From: DAOUET01 sp034430155 | Lineage (GTDB): Bacteria > Chloroflexota > Anaerolineae > Anaerolineales > UBA4823 | Direction: 5' to 3' | NCBI GenBank assembly: GCA_034430155.1 | Contig: DAOUET010000185.1 | Location: 1-64,000, forward strand | Length of the DNA: 64,000 nucleotides | Position numbers and translations under genes: made by a program | The notes under the pieces: model-generated | What the model saw: only the letters and a program-made list of their open reading frames with translations | What the model was told of the DNA's origin: nothing | Database searches by the model: none | In this document: one piece after another, positions 9,062-18,329 of the stretch | Layout of the letters: every line of letters begins with the position of its first letter | How positions within the stretch are numbered: the stretch's first letter is position 1

Positions 9062-9307
9062 AGCATGCGCTCCTTTGGAAATATTGGTAAATTGATCGGA
9101 TATGGTGGCTTAAATAGTAGCACACATGTTCTATTTTATCAAGATTAAATCTCGCAATGACAAAAATGGGCGAACTTTTGTCCGAAGGTCAGTAAGTCTA
9201 AATAATCAGGTGGACTTCTCAGGAAAATTGAGAGTGGATAAAGCCGCAAATCCACGCAATCCAATCTTTCATTGGCGTGGGGATCACTGGCGAAAGCGTA
9301 TAGGCTG

Positions 9308-10180
9308 CTAGCGGGGTAGCTGCATGGCTTTAGCGAAGGTTCGTATGGCGTTTAAATGTTTGGCAGGCGTATCGAAACCGGATCCCATCGTATTCAGGGA
9401 AATGTGTGTAGCGCCGATCTCCTGCCAATCGTGGATGAGGGCTTCCCAGGTGCCCGGATCACCCTCGCCGTAAGACAGACGCGCTTCGACCCCAAACTGG
9501 ACATGGTCTCGACCGGCTTCAGCCAGATATTGATGAAGTCTCTCGAGGGTTGGCCGAGCGTTTATGGCGGAACGGTAGTTCACCATCCAACCATCTCCAA
9601 GGCGTGCTATTCTTTTCAGAACGGCCTCAGATTGCCCTCCAAACCAGATCGGTATTGGCCGTTGGTAGGGAAGGGGATTGAGGCCCGCATCCGGTATGGT
9701 ATGCCAGCGACCCTCAAAATTCACCAGCGGTTGAGTCCATAATTCGCGTAGCAGGGTTACCTGCTCCTCGATGCGGCGGCCGCGGGTGTGGAAATTTTGA
9801 CCGAGCGCAGTGTATTCTACATGGTTCCAGCCTATACCCACACCCAACCGGAAGCGACCGCCACACAGCACATCCAGGGTAGCTGCCTGTTTGGCAACCA
9901 CAGCGGTCTGACGTTGAGGTAGGATGATTATGCCCGTCGCAAAACCCATTTCTTTTGTGATCCCAGACATGAAGCTGAACAGGACAAAAGGCTCCTGAAA
10001 AGGAGATTGGTAAGTATAGGGGCCGTTCAGTTTATCGGGGCGATCAGGATTGGCGCCAAGGATATGATCATAGGCAGTGATGTGCGTATATCCCAATTCC
10101 TCCGCAGTTTGAGCATAATCCCGGATGGCTATGGGATCACTGCCAAATTCAGTTTGTGGGTAGATCAAGCCGGTTTGCAT
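9308..10180 (-). CDS. LLM-class (luciferase-like) probable F420-dependent oxidoreductase
   Basis: A 290-residue TIM-barrel protein of the bacterial luciferase superfamily. The segments YAQTAEELGYTHITAYDHIL, ATGIIILPQRQTAVVAKQAATLDVLCGGRFRLGVGIGWN and PIPIWFGGQSEAVLKRIARLGDGWM are the family's standard cofactor-barrel blocks. The GVGIGWN strand and the non-prolyl cis-peptide region suggest F420 rather than FMN, but this is an inference. AAGGGA stands 6 bases before the ATG at 10180. It begins 18 bases after the stop of the M32 carboxypeptidase gene and is probably co-transcribed with it. The substrate is unknown. Confidence 0.82.
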   Translation of the reverse strand: MQTGLIYPQTEFGSDPIAIRDYAQTAEELGYTHITAYDHILGANPDRPDKLNGPYTYQSPFQEPFVLFSFMSGITKEMGFATGIIILPQRQTAVVAKQAATLDVLCGGRFRLGVGIGWNHVEYTALGQNFHTRGRRIEEQVTLLRELWTQPLVNFEGRWHTIPDAGLNPLPYQRPIPIWFGGQSEAVLKRIARLGDGWMVNYRSAINARPTLERLHQYLAEAGRDHVQFGVEARLSYGEGDPGTWEALIHDWQEIGATHISLNTMGSGFDTPAKHLNAIRTFAKAMQLPR

Positions 10181-10198
10181 ATTTTTCCCTTGTGGGTT

Positions 10199-11704
10199 TT
10201 ATAAATTGTATAACTCTTCATATTTATGGCGCAAATAATGAATGTAAGGATCGACGCTGATTGGACCACCGGTGATGCGTTCGACCAGTTCGGTGGTGGT
10301 GAATTTGCGGCCATGCTGGTAGATATTTTCCGTCAGCCAGGTTAGTAAGGTATCAAACTTACCCTGGCTGATCTCATCAGGAATCTCAGGATGAGCCTTC
10401 AAGGTAGATTCAAAGAATAAAGCCCCTAAGATATTGCCCAGTGTATAACCCTGGAAGGCCCCCCCAATGACAAAGTCGAACCAATGAACATCTTGTAGTA
10501 CGCCGTCGCGATCATCCGGAGGTGTGATGCCTAAATCACTTTGGTAACGAGCCCTCCACGCTTCCGGAAGCTCACGGATGGATAAATCGCCTTCAAGCAG
10601 AGCCAGTTCTATATCAAAGCGTAGCATCACGTGTAGGTTATAGGTGACCTCGTCGGCGTCGGTGCGAATTAGAGAGGGCTTTACTTTATTGATGGCCTTA
10701 TAGAACGTATCCAAGGGAGTGGTTCCTAATTGGTTAGGAAATACGTCTTGCAGTTTGGGATAATAGCATTCCCAAAAGCCGCGGCTGCGACCCACGACAT
10801 TTTCCCAAAGACGTGATTGGCTCTCATGTACGCTTGATGATGTGCCACGTGCCAGAGGTGTGCCTTCGTAATCCATATTGATGCCCTGCTCATACATGGC
10901 ATGGCCTGATTCGTGAATGGTACTGAACAAGCATTCTCCGAAAAAGTCCTGCTTGACCCGGGTAGTGATGCGTACATCCCCTAATGAAAATTTCGTTGTG
11001 AAAGGATGATGGGTTTTATCCTGGCGACCACGGTTGAAATCATATCCCAGGTCTTTGACGACCTGCTGACCAAAAGCAAGCTGCTGCTCTTCCGGAAAAT
11101 TTTGGTTTAAGCAGGAGTCATCCGCCAGAGGTCGGGAAGTGATAGCGTTAAGAATTGGAAGAAGTTTGTCCCGCAATTCATTGAATAGAGCCTTGATTGT
11201 GGATGCTTTCAAACCGAAATCATGGTAATCGATCAGAGGGTCAGCGATATGCTCGTAACCGGGAAAGTAATTGGCCATCTCCCGGCTCATGTCGAGGGTT
11301 TTTTCTAAGTAAGGTTGCACTGCAGAAAAATCATTGGCCGACCGAGCTTTTGTCCAAATCTGATAAGTTTGTCCTCTATGCCTGTAGAATCTCTCCATGA
11401 ATTCCGGGGGGATTTTTACATAGCGCTCGAACTCACGGCGGGCAATCCGGATAAGACTGGCTTCGTCTGAGTCGTACGGATGATCCTCTTCATAAGGGAG
11501 TAGATCTTCCAGAAGCTTTCCAATGGCAGGATCGGTAAATTTCTCTTGAGCTATACGCGCCAGGGTAGACCTCTGGCGTGCACGAGCTGCGCCACCGCCA
11601 GGTGGCATGTAGGTTGATTGATCCCAAGACAGCAGGGACCCGATCATGTTCAGGTCGTTCACCTCCATAAGACGTTTTTTTAGTTCTTCTAATTTTTTCT
11701 GCAT
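10199..11704 (-). CDS. M32-family metallocarboxypeptidase (thermostable carboxypeptidase 1 type)
   Basis: A 501-residue zinc carboxypeptidase that trims residues from the C-termini of peptides in the cytoplasm. FSTIHESGHAMYEQG (about residues 260-274) provides the H-E-x-x-H zinc site; the third ligand Glu lies in VHESQSRLWENVVG. The family blocks DEVTYNLHVMLRFDIE and GDLSIRELPEAWRARY are also present. The length is standard for M32. The LLM oxidoreductase gene follows at 18 bases. The start at 11704 is preferred because MQKKLEELKKRLMEVNDL matches the usual helical N-terminus; the ribosome site is weak. Confidence 0.92.
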   Translation of the reverse strand: MQKKLEELKKRLMEVNDLNMIGSLLSWDQSTYMPPGGGAARARQRSTLARIAQEKFTDPAIGKLLEDLLPYEEDHPYDSDEASLIRIARREFERYVKIPPEFMERFYRHRGQTYQIWTKARSANDFSAVQPYLEKTLDMSREMANYFPGYEHIADPLIDYHDFGLKASTIKALFNELRDKLLPILNAITSRPLADDSCLNQNFPEEQQLAFGQQVVKDLGYDFNRGRQDKTHHPFTTKFSLGDVRITTRVKQDFFGECLFSTIHESGHAMYEQGINMDYEGTPLARGTSSSVHESQSRLWENVVGRSRGFWECYYPKLQDVFPNQLGTTPLDTFYKAINKVKPSLIRTDADEVTYNLHVMLRFDIELALLEGDLSIRELPEAWRARYQSDLGITPPDDRDGVLQDVHWFDFVIGGAFQGYTLGNILGALFFESTLKAHPEIPDEISQGKFDTLLTWLTENIYQHGRKFTTTELVERITGGPISVDPYIHYLRHKYEELYNL

Positions 11705-11814
11705 GTTTGCATCCTTATTATGGAATTTTTTTTGAAGTGCTGGTTGAATGTTTCAGCGGGAAAGGTATCCCGAATTGACCAGTTACCAGCCGTTTAATTT
11801 GAAATGAAAAGCTC

Positions 11815-12300
11815 TCAAAGCCCTTTGGCTTCTCGCCAGGCGTGAATTTGAGCACCGTGTTCGGCTTCGTGCTCGAAGCTGTCATTAGCAATCCATTGCC
11901 ACAAGGGAGTGCCATCCAACCAGTCGTAACTATTCGCATCCAGGAGGTCTCTCTCGGAAAAAGCTTCAACCCAACGGATGGTTTGAAGGCGCACGCCGTG
12001 AAAATCTTCCAGGACGCGCTCCAGAGTACGCTCACGATTTAATTGGTGCCATTTGGCGTTGAGCTCGTCTACTGATTCCGATCCAAAGTGGACCGTATTC
12101 GGCGTTCTTGCTTGCCTGGCTTGCCACAGGAGTTTGACCAGCTCGGCTTCCCACATAGCCAGATGGGCGAGTATGTCCTTAACGGACCATTGGGCATTTA
12201 CTCCTGATTCTAGCATGGCTGCATTTGATAGGCCTTCGATTGTTTCAAGAAAACGCTCTCTGCCCTCATCAAGGGCGGTGAGAAGTTCAGTTTTGTTCAT
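11815..12300 (-). CDS. DinB-like / ClbS-DfsB family four-helix protein
   Basis: A 161-residue protein with the DinB-type four-helix fold: GRERFLETIEGLSNAAM, then WSVKDILAHLAMWEAELV with the first His ligand, and a late DSFEHEAEHGAQIHAW containing two more histidines. Together these form the usual three-His metal site. The ClbS/DfsB subgroup includes a cyclopropane hydrolase that protects against colibactin, but most members are uncharacterised and many may be thiol-dependent transferases. AGGG lies 6 bases before the ATG at 12300. It lies 122 bases beyond valS and could be read through from that operon. Confidence 0.72.
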   Translation of the reverse strand: MNKTELLTALDEGRERFLETIEGLSNAAMLESGVNAQWSVKDILAHLAMWEAELVKLLWQARQARTPNTVHFGSESVDELNAKWHQLNRERTLERVLEDFHGVRLQTIRWVEAFSERDLLDANSYDWLDGTPLWQWIANDSFEHEAEHGAQIHAWREAKGL

Positions 12301-12422
12301 TTAGAAACCCTGTTTTTTATATGTGATTATAAATCACGGAACCATTCCTGTCGTGGTATCCCAATAATTTAATCGCAGAGTTGGAACGATGCCATGATCT
12401 TCTGTGAGAATTGGCATACCCC

Positions 12423-15152
12423 CTAGTTTTGTGCGTCCAGGTTTGATAACTGGGCGCGCAATTTCTCGGCGGTCTGCTTGTATAGTTGCAGCTTCTCACT
12501 CTCCTTGGCGACTACTGAATCAGGCGCTTTATAGGAAAAAGGGCCTGCAAGCAGCTCTGCGAGGCGCGTAATCTGGGATTCGGTTTCCGCCAAGTCTTTT
12601 TCCAGGCGGGCGCGCTCCTCGACTACGTCCACTAATTGGGCAAGGGGGAGATATATTTCCATAGGACCGACTACGAGGGCGATATGACCTGATGGTTTTT
12701 CTGCAAGACTTGTGGAGATGGTCAGGTTCTTCTGGTCGAGTCGTGCCAGGGCTGCGATGGCAGCAGACTGCTCTTGCAAGACGTGAGCGTAATCTGGTGA
12801 GATCAATATGGCTGAGATGCGTCGCCCAGGTTTAACGTTCTTTTCCGCGCGTAGATTGCGAATTGCGCGGACGATATCCATAACCAAGGAGAAATTGGCG
12901 ACTTTAACCGTTTCCCATCCCTCATCAGAACGTGGCTCGGGCCAATGGGCGACGATCAAAGCCTGTTCCCAGCCGCCGGCGGGAGCGAGGTTGGGGGAAT
13001 GATCCATAGAAGCCCGTTTCAGGTGGCTCCACAATTCCTCGGTGATGAATGGGGTGAAGGGGTGTAGCAGACGCATGCACATATCTAACACCCGCACTAG
13101 GGTGTAAGCGGTGTAATATGCTCGATCAGCGCCCTCGTTCAACTGTATTTTGGCAATTTCCAAGTACCAATCTGCAAACTCTCCCCAGAAGAAATCGTAA
13201 ATCTGACGCCCGGCTTCACCATATTGATAATTATTGAATAGGCGTTCTACTTCCCGGATGAGGCTTTGGAGACGTGCCCAAATCCAGGAATCCGCCAGGG
13301 TCCAATCCGGATCTCCTTGAGAGCTAGCGGGCGCACCTTGTAGGGCGCTGATTACGAAGCGAGTGGCGTTCCAGATTTTGTTGGCGAAATTCCGGTTGGC
13401 TTCTACTTTCTTCAGGCTCAGATTTGTGTCCTTGCCTGGAGTTGAACCTACCAGCAGGGTAAAGCGCAGGGCATCGGTGCCCATATCGTCCATTACTTCT
13501 AAGGGATCGATGACATTTCCATAAGTCTTGCTCATCTTCTTGCCATTTTCGTCCCGTATCAGCCCATGAAGGTAGATGGTGTCAAATGGAATTTTCCCGG
13601 TAAACTCCAATCCCATCATGATCATACGTGCGACCCAAAAGAACAGAATATCGTAACCCGTTTCCATCATGCTGGTCGGATAGAAATATTGGTAATCGGG
13701 AGTCTGATCGGGCCAGCCCAAAGTGGAGAAGGGCCAAAGACCGGAAGAAAACCAGGTATCCAGCACGTCGGGATCCTGTTTGAGGTCCGCACTACCGCAA
13801 TGAACACATTGGGTGGGATCCTGGCGAGCGACAACCATCTTGCTACAATCATTACAATACCATACGGGAATGCGGTGCCCCCACCACAGCTGGCGCGAAA
13901 TGCACCAATCTTCGATGTTCTCTAACCAATTGTTGTAAACTTTGGTGAAATGTTCTGGCACGATGCGGATGCGTCCATCCCGCACAGCTTCTAAAGCGCC
14001 TTGTGCTAACGGTTGCATGCTCACGAACCATTGGGTTGAGATCATCGGTTCGATGATCTCTCCACCGCGTTGTGAGCGCGGTAGGTTGAGGGTATAGTCT
14101 TCTTCTTTTATCACCAAGTCGGCAACCTGCATATCCCTCCAGAGATTGGTGCGCGCTTCAAAACGATCCTGACCTGTGTAGGGTCCCCCATTTTCGTTGA
14201 TTCGAGCAGATTCATCCAAGACTGAGATGACTGGCAATCCATGCCGCTCGCCGATCTCATAGTCGTGAGGATCATGACCAGGGGTGATCTTCAAGGCACC
14301 GGTGCCGAACTCACGATCAACATATTCGTCTGCAATCACTGGTATTTCCCGCCCGAGGATCGGCACGATCACATTATGGCCGACATATTTCTTATAGCGG
14401 GGGTCATCCGGGTGGACCGCCACGGCAGTATCACCCAAAATCGTCTCTGGCCGGGTGGTGGCTACTGGTATATATGGTTGAGGAGTATCTACTTCTTTAG
14501 GGTTGACCAGGATATATTTGAAGTAATACAGCTTGCCAGGTTCTTGTGAATATTCCACTTCCAGGTCAGAGACGGCGGTTCTTAAGCCGGGAGACCAGTT
14601 TATCAAACGCGGACCCCTGTAGATTAAACCTTTTTCATATAATCTTACGAACGCCTCCCGCACGGCCTTGGACAGACCTTCATCCAAGGTAAAGCGTTCT
14701 CGGCTCCAATCACAAGAGGCGCCTAACCGGCGGATTTGTTGGGTGATAATGCCGCCATACTTTTCTTTCCAGTTCCAAGTGCGGTTGAGGAATTCTTTCC
14801 GCCCTATCTGCTCGCGAGTTACCCCTTGCCTGGCCAAGGCTTTTTCCACTTGCAGCTGGGTTGCAATGCCGGCGTGATCGGTGCCTGGCACCCATAGGGT
14901 GGATAAACCCTTCATGCGATTATAGCGGATCATCAGGTCTTCCATGGATACAAACATGGCATGACCTAGATGCAATTCTCCGGTGACATTGGGAGGTGGA
15001 ATAGAGATCACAAATGGATTTTGAGCAGGATCAAAGCCAGGTTTATTGGGGTCGTTAGATGGCTGAAAAAAGCCATGCTGCTGCCACCATTCATAGATAC
15101 GACTTTCAGTGGATTTAAAATCGTAGGCTTTAGGCAATCTGTATTTGGTCAT
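12423..15152 (-). CDS. valS: valyl-tRNA synthetase, canonical bacterial type
   Basis: A 909-residue class I synthetase that charges tRNA-Val and hydrolyses mischarged Thr-tRNA in its CP1 editing domain. It shows PPPNVTGELHLGHAMF (HIGH motif), PGTDHAGIATQ, the editing block TTRPETILGDTAVAVHPDD, DWCISRQLWWGHRIPVWYC and KMSKTYGNVIDP (KMSKS motif). The C-terminal ValRS coiled coil is DVVEERARLEKDLAETESQI onward. The ATG at 15152 is chosen because GGAG sits 6 bases ahead. An upstream in-frame ATG at 15203 would add 17 residues and overlap the preceding gene. It lies 43 bases after a second, different ValRS gene and is apparently in the same T-box-controlled transcript. Confidence 0.93.
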   Translation of the reverse strand: MTKYRLPKAYDFKSTESRIYEWWQQHGFFQPSNDPNKPGFDPAQNPFVISIPPPNVTGELHLGHAMFVSMEDLMIRYNRMKGLSTLWVPGTDHAGIATQLQVEKALARQGVTREQIGRKEFLNRTWNWKEKYGGIITQQIRRLGASCDWSRERFTLDEGLSKAVREAFVRLYEKGLIYRGPRLINWSPGLRTAVSDLEVEYSQEPGKLYYFKYILVNPKEVDTPQPYIPVATTRPETILGDTAVAVHPDDPRYKKYVGHNVIVPILGREIPVIADEYVDREFGTGALKITPGHDPHDYEIGERHGLPVISVLDESARINENGGPYTGQDRFEARTNLWRDMQVADLVIKEEDYTLNLPRSQRGGEIIEPMISTQWFVSMQPLAQGALEAVRDGRIRIVPEHFTKVYNNWLENIEDWCISRQLWWGHRIPVWYCNDCSKMVVARQDPTQCVHCGSADLKQDPDVLDTWFSSGLWPFSTLGWPDQTPDYQYFYPTSMMETGYDILFFWVARMIMMGLEFTGKIPFDTIYLHGLIRDENGKKMSKTYGNVIDPLEVMDDMGTDALRFTLLVGSTPGKDTNLSLKKVEANRNFANKIWNATRFVISALQGAPASSQGDPDWTLADSWIWARLQSLIREVERLFNNYQYGEAGRQIYDFFWGEFADWYLEIAKIQLNEGADRAYYTAYTLVRVLDMCMRLLHPFTPFITEELWSHLKRASMDHSPNLAPAGGWEQALIVAHWPEPRSDEGWETVKVANFSLVMDIVRAIRNLRAEKNVKPGRRISAILISPDYAHVLQEQSAAIAALARLDQKNLTISTSLAEKPSGHIALVVGPMEIYLPLAQLVDVVEERARLEKDLAETESQITRLAELLAGPFSYKAPDSVVAKESEKLQLYKQTAEKLRAQLSNLDAQN

Positions 15153-15195
15153 CGGCATCTCCGAGAGTATAGATCTATAACCATTGGAGTCAGGC

Positions 15196-17673
15196 TCATT
15201 CAATCAGCGAAAGCGCAGCCGTGATAGATTCGTCAGATAGGATGGTTAGCATTTCTGCGTCAAGTGACTCGACAAGATCAATCCTTTGGGTGCGCGTGAC
15301 GCTTATCAGGTCGCTGATGGCATCAAACAATGAGCCAGCTAAGGCGGTGTCACTGGTCACCAATTGTAATTGATGGATGGGCGAGCCAAGAGGTAGATTC
15401 TGCTCGCTTTTGTACCGACGCACAGCCGTGGCAATTGCAATCAATCTCTCTCCGATCTGCTCAGCCGAGTTGTCTTCAAGTCTTTCATCAGGGATCGGCC
15501 AGCGCGTCTGGTGAAGCGAGCAGGTGCCTTGAGATTGTCTGAACAATTTTTGGTAAATCTCTTCGGTGATATGGGGGAAGAATGGAGCAAATAATTTTAG
15601 CATTGTCAGGAGGAGAGAATAGAGGGTGAAACGCGCCCCTTCTTTTTTAGGGTTCATTTCATCGTAAAGACGCAGCTTGCACATTTCTAGGTAATTATCC
15701 GCCAATTCATTCCAAAAGAAGTTTTCGGTGTCGCTCTTGGCAGCCGCGTAATCGTAATTTTCGAACATCTGGGTGATGCGCCTGATCAAGCGTTGAAGGC
15801 GCGAAAGTATCCAACGGTCAGCGGGAGTGAGCAAGGAGAATGGGATCGATGATGCGGTTGGAGAGGTTGTTGATGAAGGTTGGTAGCCATTCAGAAACGG
15901 GGCGCTAAAACGGGCGACATTCCAAAGTTTCGCCAATAGCTTGTTGCCCAGTTGAATCTTATCCTCACTGATGACCGCGTCTTTACCAAGAGAAGTGCTG
16001 GCGGCCCAATAACGAACGGCATCGGCTGAATACCGTTGGATCATCTCTTGTGGGGATAGATGATCACCTCCACGGCTTTTGCTAATCTTACCCATGCCTT
16101 TACCAGCAATACCCCAACCGGAGATGGTTACATCTTTCCACGGCAAGAGGTCGAAGTGAAAATACGATTTGGCGATAGTGTAAAAAGCCCAGGTACGGAT
16201 GATTTCGTGTGCTTGGGGCCGAAGGGACATTGGAAATATCCGGTTATAAAGTTGCGAGTCAGACAACCAATGCCCAACAATTTGAGGCGTCATTGAGGAG
16301 GTCGCCCAGGTATCGAACACATCCCGTTCTGGGGTAAAAAGAGTGCTGCCACACTGGCAAGGTTGGCTTGGTTGCGATTCGGCAGGGTCAATGGGAAGCT
16401 GATCCTCTTCGGCGAGCACCACTTCTCCACAACTCTGGCAATACCACAAGGGGAAAGGCACACCAAAATATCGTTGGCGCGAAATGCACCAATCCCAAGC
16501 CAAATTCTCCACCCATAAGCGGTAGCGGAATTTCATGTGTGCTGGAAACCAATTTATTTTTTCACCGGCTTCCAGGAGTTCCTCTTTAAAATCAAGTAAA
16601 CGGATGAACCACTGGTTGGTGATAACGTACTCTACGGGCGTGTCGCAGCGATCGTGTATTCGCACGGATTGAGTCATGGGCTCACGATCTAATAGAAAAC
16701 CACGGTCTTCGAGGGAATTAATTATTTTGTAGTGTGCGTCTGCAATCTGCATACCAGCGAATTCGCCAGCGACCTTACTCAGCCTGCCATCCTGGCTTAT
16801 AGTTTCTATCAAGGGCAAGTTGTGAATGTGCCACCACTGCACATCGGTGGCGTCGCCAAATGTACAACACATTACAGCGCCACTACCTTTCTGTGGATCA
16901 GCCAGGGCGTCTTCTAAGATTAGGACTTGTTGACCAAAGAGCGGCACAGAAGCTGTTTGACCAATGAGTTGGCGATAGCGTTGATCACTTGGATGGACAA
17001 AGATGGCTACGCAGGCAGGCAAAAGCTCTGGCCGGGTGGTCGCAATCGGCAATGCTTGACCATCTTGAAGGGCGAATTTCAAGGTGAGGAACTCACTGGT
17101 GCGATCAAGATCATTTAATTCTGATTGGGCGATGGCTGTCTGGCATTCTGGACACCAGATCGTAGGGGCTTTTTGACGGTAAACAAAACCTTTGCGATAG
17201 AGATCCAGGAAGGAGTATTGGGATATCCGCCTGGATTCATCTCCAATTGTGCGGTAAGTATAGCGCCAGTCAATCGAGAGCCCCAAGCGCTGCCAGAGAG
17301 CCTGATAGTCCTTTTCTGCTTCTTCGCTGATCTGTAGACATTTTTCTATGAATGTTTGGCGGTCAATTTGGGTGGCACGTAAACCAAGCCTTCCTTCAAC
17401 ATAGCGGTCGGTGGGCAGCCCATTATCATCATAACCCATTGGATAGAAAACGTTTTTCCCATTCATGCGCCAAAAGCGTGCCATGAAATCGGGATTGGCG
17501 TATGAATAGACATGCCCGAGGTGTAGAACCCCGGAAACGGTCGGGGGCGGGGTATCGATCGAATAAACAACGGCCTGCCCATCTTGTTCGTAATGGTAGA
17601 TTCCAGACTCTGCCCAAAAGGCCTGGATGCGTGGTTCAGCTTCTATTGGGTCATATCGTTTGGGAATGTCCAT
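15196..17673 (-). CDS. second valyl-tRNA synthetase, archaeal/rickettsial type
   Basis: An 825-residue class I synthetase clearly distinct from its neighbour. SIDTPPPTVSGVLHLGHVYS (HIGH motif) and YPMGYDDNGLPTDRYVEG match the branch of ValRS found in Archaea and Rickettsia. The editing domain (IATTRPELLPACVAIFVHP), DWCISRQRYFGVPFPLWYC, the zinc-type CQSCGEVV and CQCGSTLF knuckles, and KISKSRGGDHLSP (KMSKS motif) are intact. It lacks the long C-terminal coiled coil of bacterial ValRS. AAGGAGG stands 5 bases before the ATG at 17673. It is the first gene after a T-box leader (17751-18060), whose candidate specifier is a Val codon. Both active-site motifs are intact, so it is probably a working enzyme. 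The Val assignment rests on family resemblance. Confidence 0.85.
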   Translation of the reverse strand: MDIPKRYDPIEAEPRIQAFWAESGIYHYEQDGQAVVYSIDTPPPTVSGVLHLGHVYSYANPDFMARFWRMNGKNVFYPMGYDDNGLPTDRYVEGRLGLRATQIDRQTFIEKCLQISEEAEKDYQALWQRLGLSIDWRYTYRTIGDESRRISQYSFLDLYRKGFVYRQKAPTIWCPECQTAIAQSELNDLDRTSEFLTLKFALQDGQALPIATTRPELLPACVAIFVHPSDQRYRQLIGQTASVPLFGQQVLILEDALADPQKGSGAVMCCTFGDATDVQWWHIHNLPLIETISQDGRLSKVAGEFAGMQIADAHYKIINSLEDRGFLLDREPMTQSVRIHDRCDTPVEYVITNQWFIRLLDFKEELLEAGEKINWFPAHMKFRYRLWVENLAWDWCISRQRYFGVPFPLWYCQSCGEVVLAEEDQLPIDPAESQPSQPCQCGSTLFTPERDVFDTWATSSMTPQIVGHWLSDSQLYNRIFPMSLRPQAHEIIRTWAFYTIAKSYFHFDLLPWKDVTISGWGIAGKGMGKISKSRGGDHLSPQEMIQRYSADAVRYWAASTSLGKDAVISEDKIQLGNKLLAKLWNVARFSAPFLNGYQPSSTTSPTASSIPFSLLTPADRWILSRLQRLIRRITQMFENYDYAAAKSDTENFFWNELADNYLEMCKLRLYDEMNPKKEGARFTLYSLLLTMLKLFAPFFPHITEEIYQKLFRQSQGTCSLHQTRWPIPDERLEDNSAEQIGERLIAIATAVRRYKSEQNLPLGSPIHQLQLVTSDTALAGSLFDAISDLISVTRTQRIDLVESLDAEMLTILSDESITAALSLIE

Positions 17674-17750
17674 TCTTACCTCCTTATCAATTCGGTGAGG
17701 GCCTTTTTCCTGAAGTTGCTTATTACCAGTAATGGTGCTTGCTCCATATA

Positions 17751-18060
17751 AAAAAACCTTCCATCCTCATATGAGGACGAAAGGTTATTCCTTCCGCGGT
17801 ACCACCTCGTTTCGTCAGAGTTACTTTCTGACGCGCTTATCACCCTGACTATCATCAGGGTTCCGCTGTAACGGGCTACCCGTGCTGGTCTACTTCTCTG
17901 TATGGTTGCCCTGGAGACAGGGACCATACAAAGTTTCTTCAGCAGCTGATCAGGGCGACGTTCTGCGGGGGGCAACTGCGGGGGCTCTCAGCCTTTGGCC
18001 ACTCCTTCTCTGTCAGCGCCCTATCCACATACTCCTCCGAGAGAGAGCTGAATATTCAAA
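17751..18060 (-). promoter_or_regulatory. T-box riboswitch controlling the tandem valyl-tRNA synthetase genes
   Basis: On the minus strand the canonical T-box AGGTGGTACCGCGG (17807 down to 17794) is followed by a terminator: AACCTT...AAGGTT pairing (17755-17786), then seven T. Stem III (CGTCAGA/TCTGACG, 17813-17833) lies just upstream. Further up is a long Stem I in which GGGCG pairs with CGCCC around a loop holding GAAC and a GTC triplet (17957-17959), the candidate Val specifier. Known mechanism: uncharged tRNA reads the specifier and its NCCA end pairs with TGGT, favouring the antiterminator. The T at the variable position fits discriminator A. The reading GTC is partly guided by the downstream gene; an adjacent register would read CGT. 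Confidence 0.9.
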
Positions 18061-18072
18061 TTGATTTTCAAA

Positions 18073-18101
18073 ATTATACTCACTTTCAGAGAGCACGTCA
18101 A
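18073..18101 (-). promoter_or_regulatory. sigma-70-type promoter of the T-box/valS operon
   Basis: On the minus strand TTGACG (18101-18096) and a perfect TATAAT (18078-18073) are separated by exactly 17 bases. Transcription should begin near 18066, just ahead of the T-box Stem I. Confidence 0.75.
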
Positions 18102-18149
18102 CCAGTTTCTTGGCATCCCAGATCAAGAATTATATTATGTAAAACTCCC

Positions 18150-18179
18150 TTGACTTTTATTAGCTGTTTGTGCTATTCT
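18150..18179 (+). promoter_or_regulatory. possible promoter of the MBL hydrolase gene
   Basis: TTGACT (18150-18155) and TATTCT (18174-18179) are 18 bases apart. They lie divergent from the valS promoter and about 150 bases upstream of the hydrolase start. Confidence 0.4.
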
Positions 18180-18329
18180 TCATTAAGCTATCTGGCGATG
18201 TCGATTTTTTGGGGACAGGATACCCGGGAAAATTTTCAAAGATGTTTCCCCTGCTCAGCAAGAAAATTTTGTTGAGAGATGGTTATACCCTCTAATGGCA
18301 TTGTCAAATTTTTTATTAAGGATGCCTGT

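Noticed and set aside
15153..15203. Longer start of the canonical ValRS
   Set aside because: The extra 17 residues are not family-like and a better ribosome site precedes the ATG at 15152.
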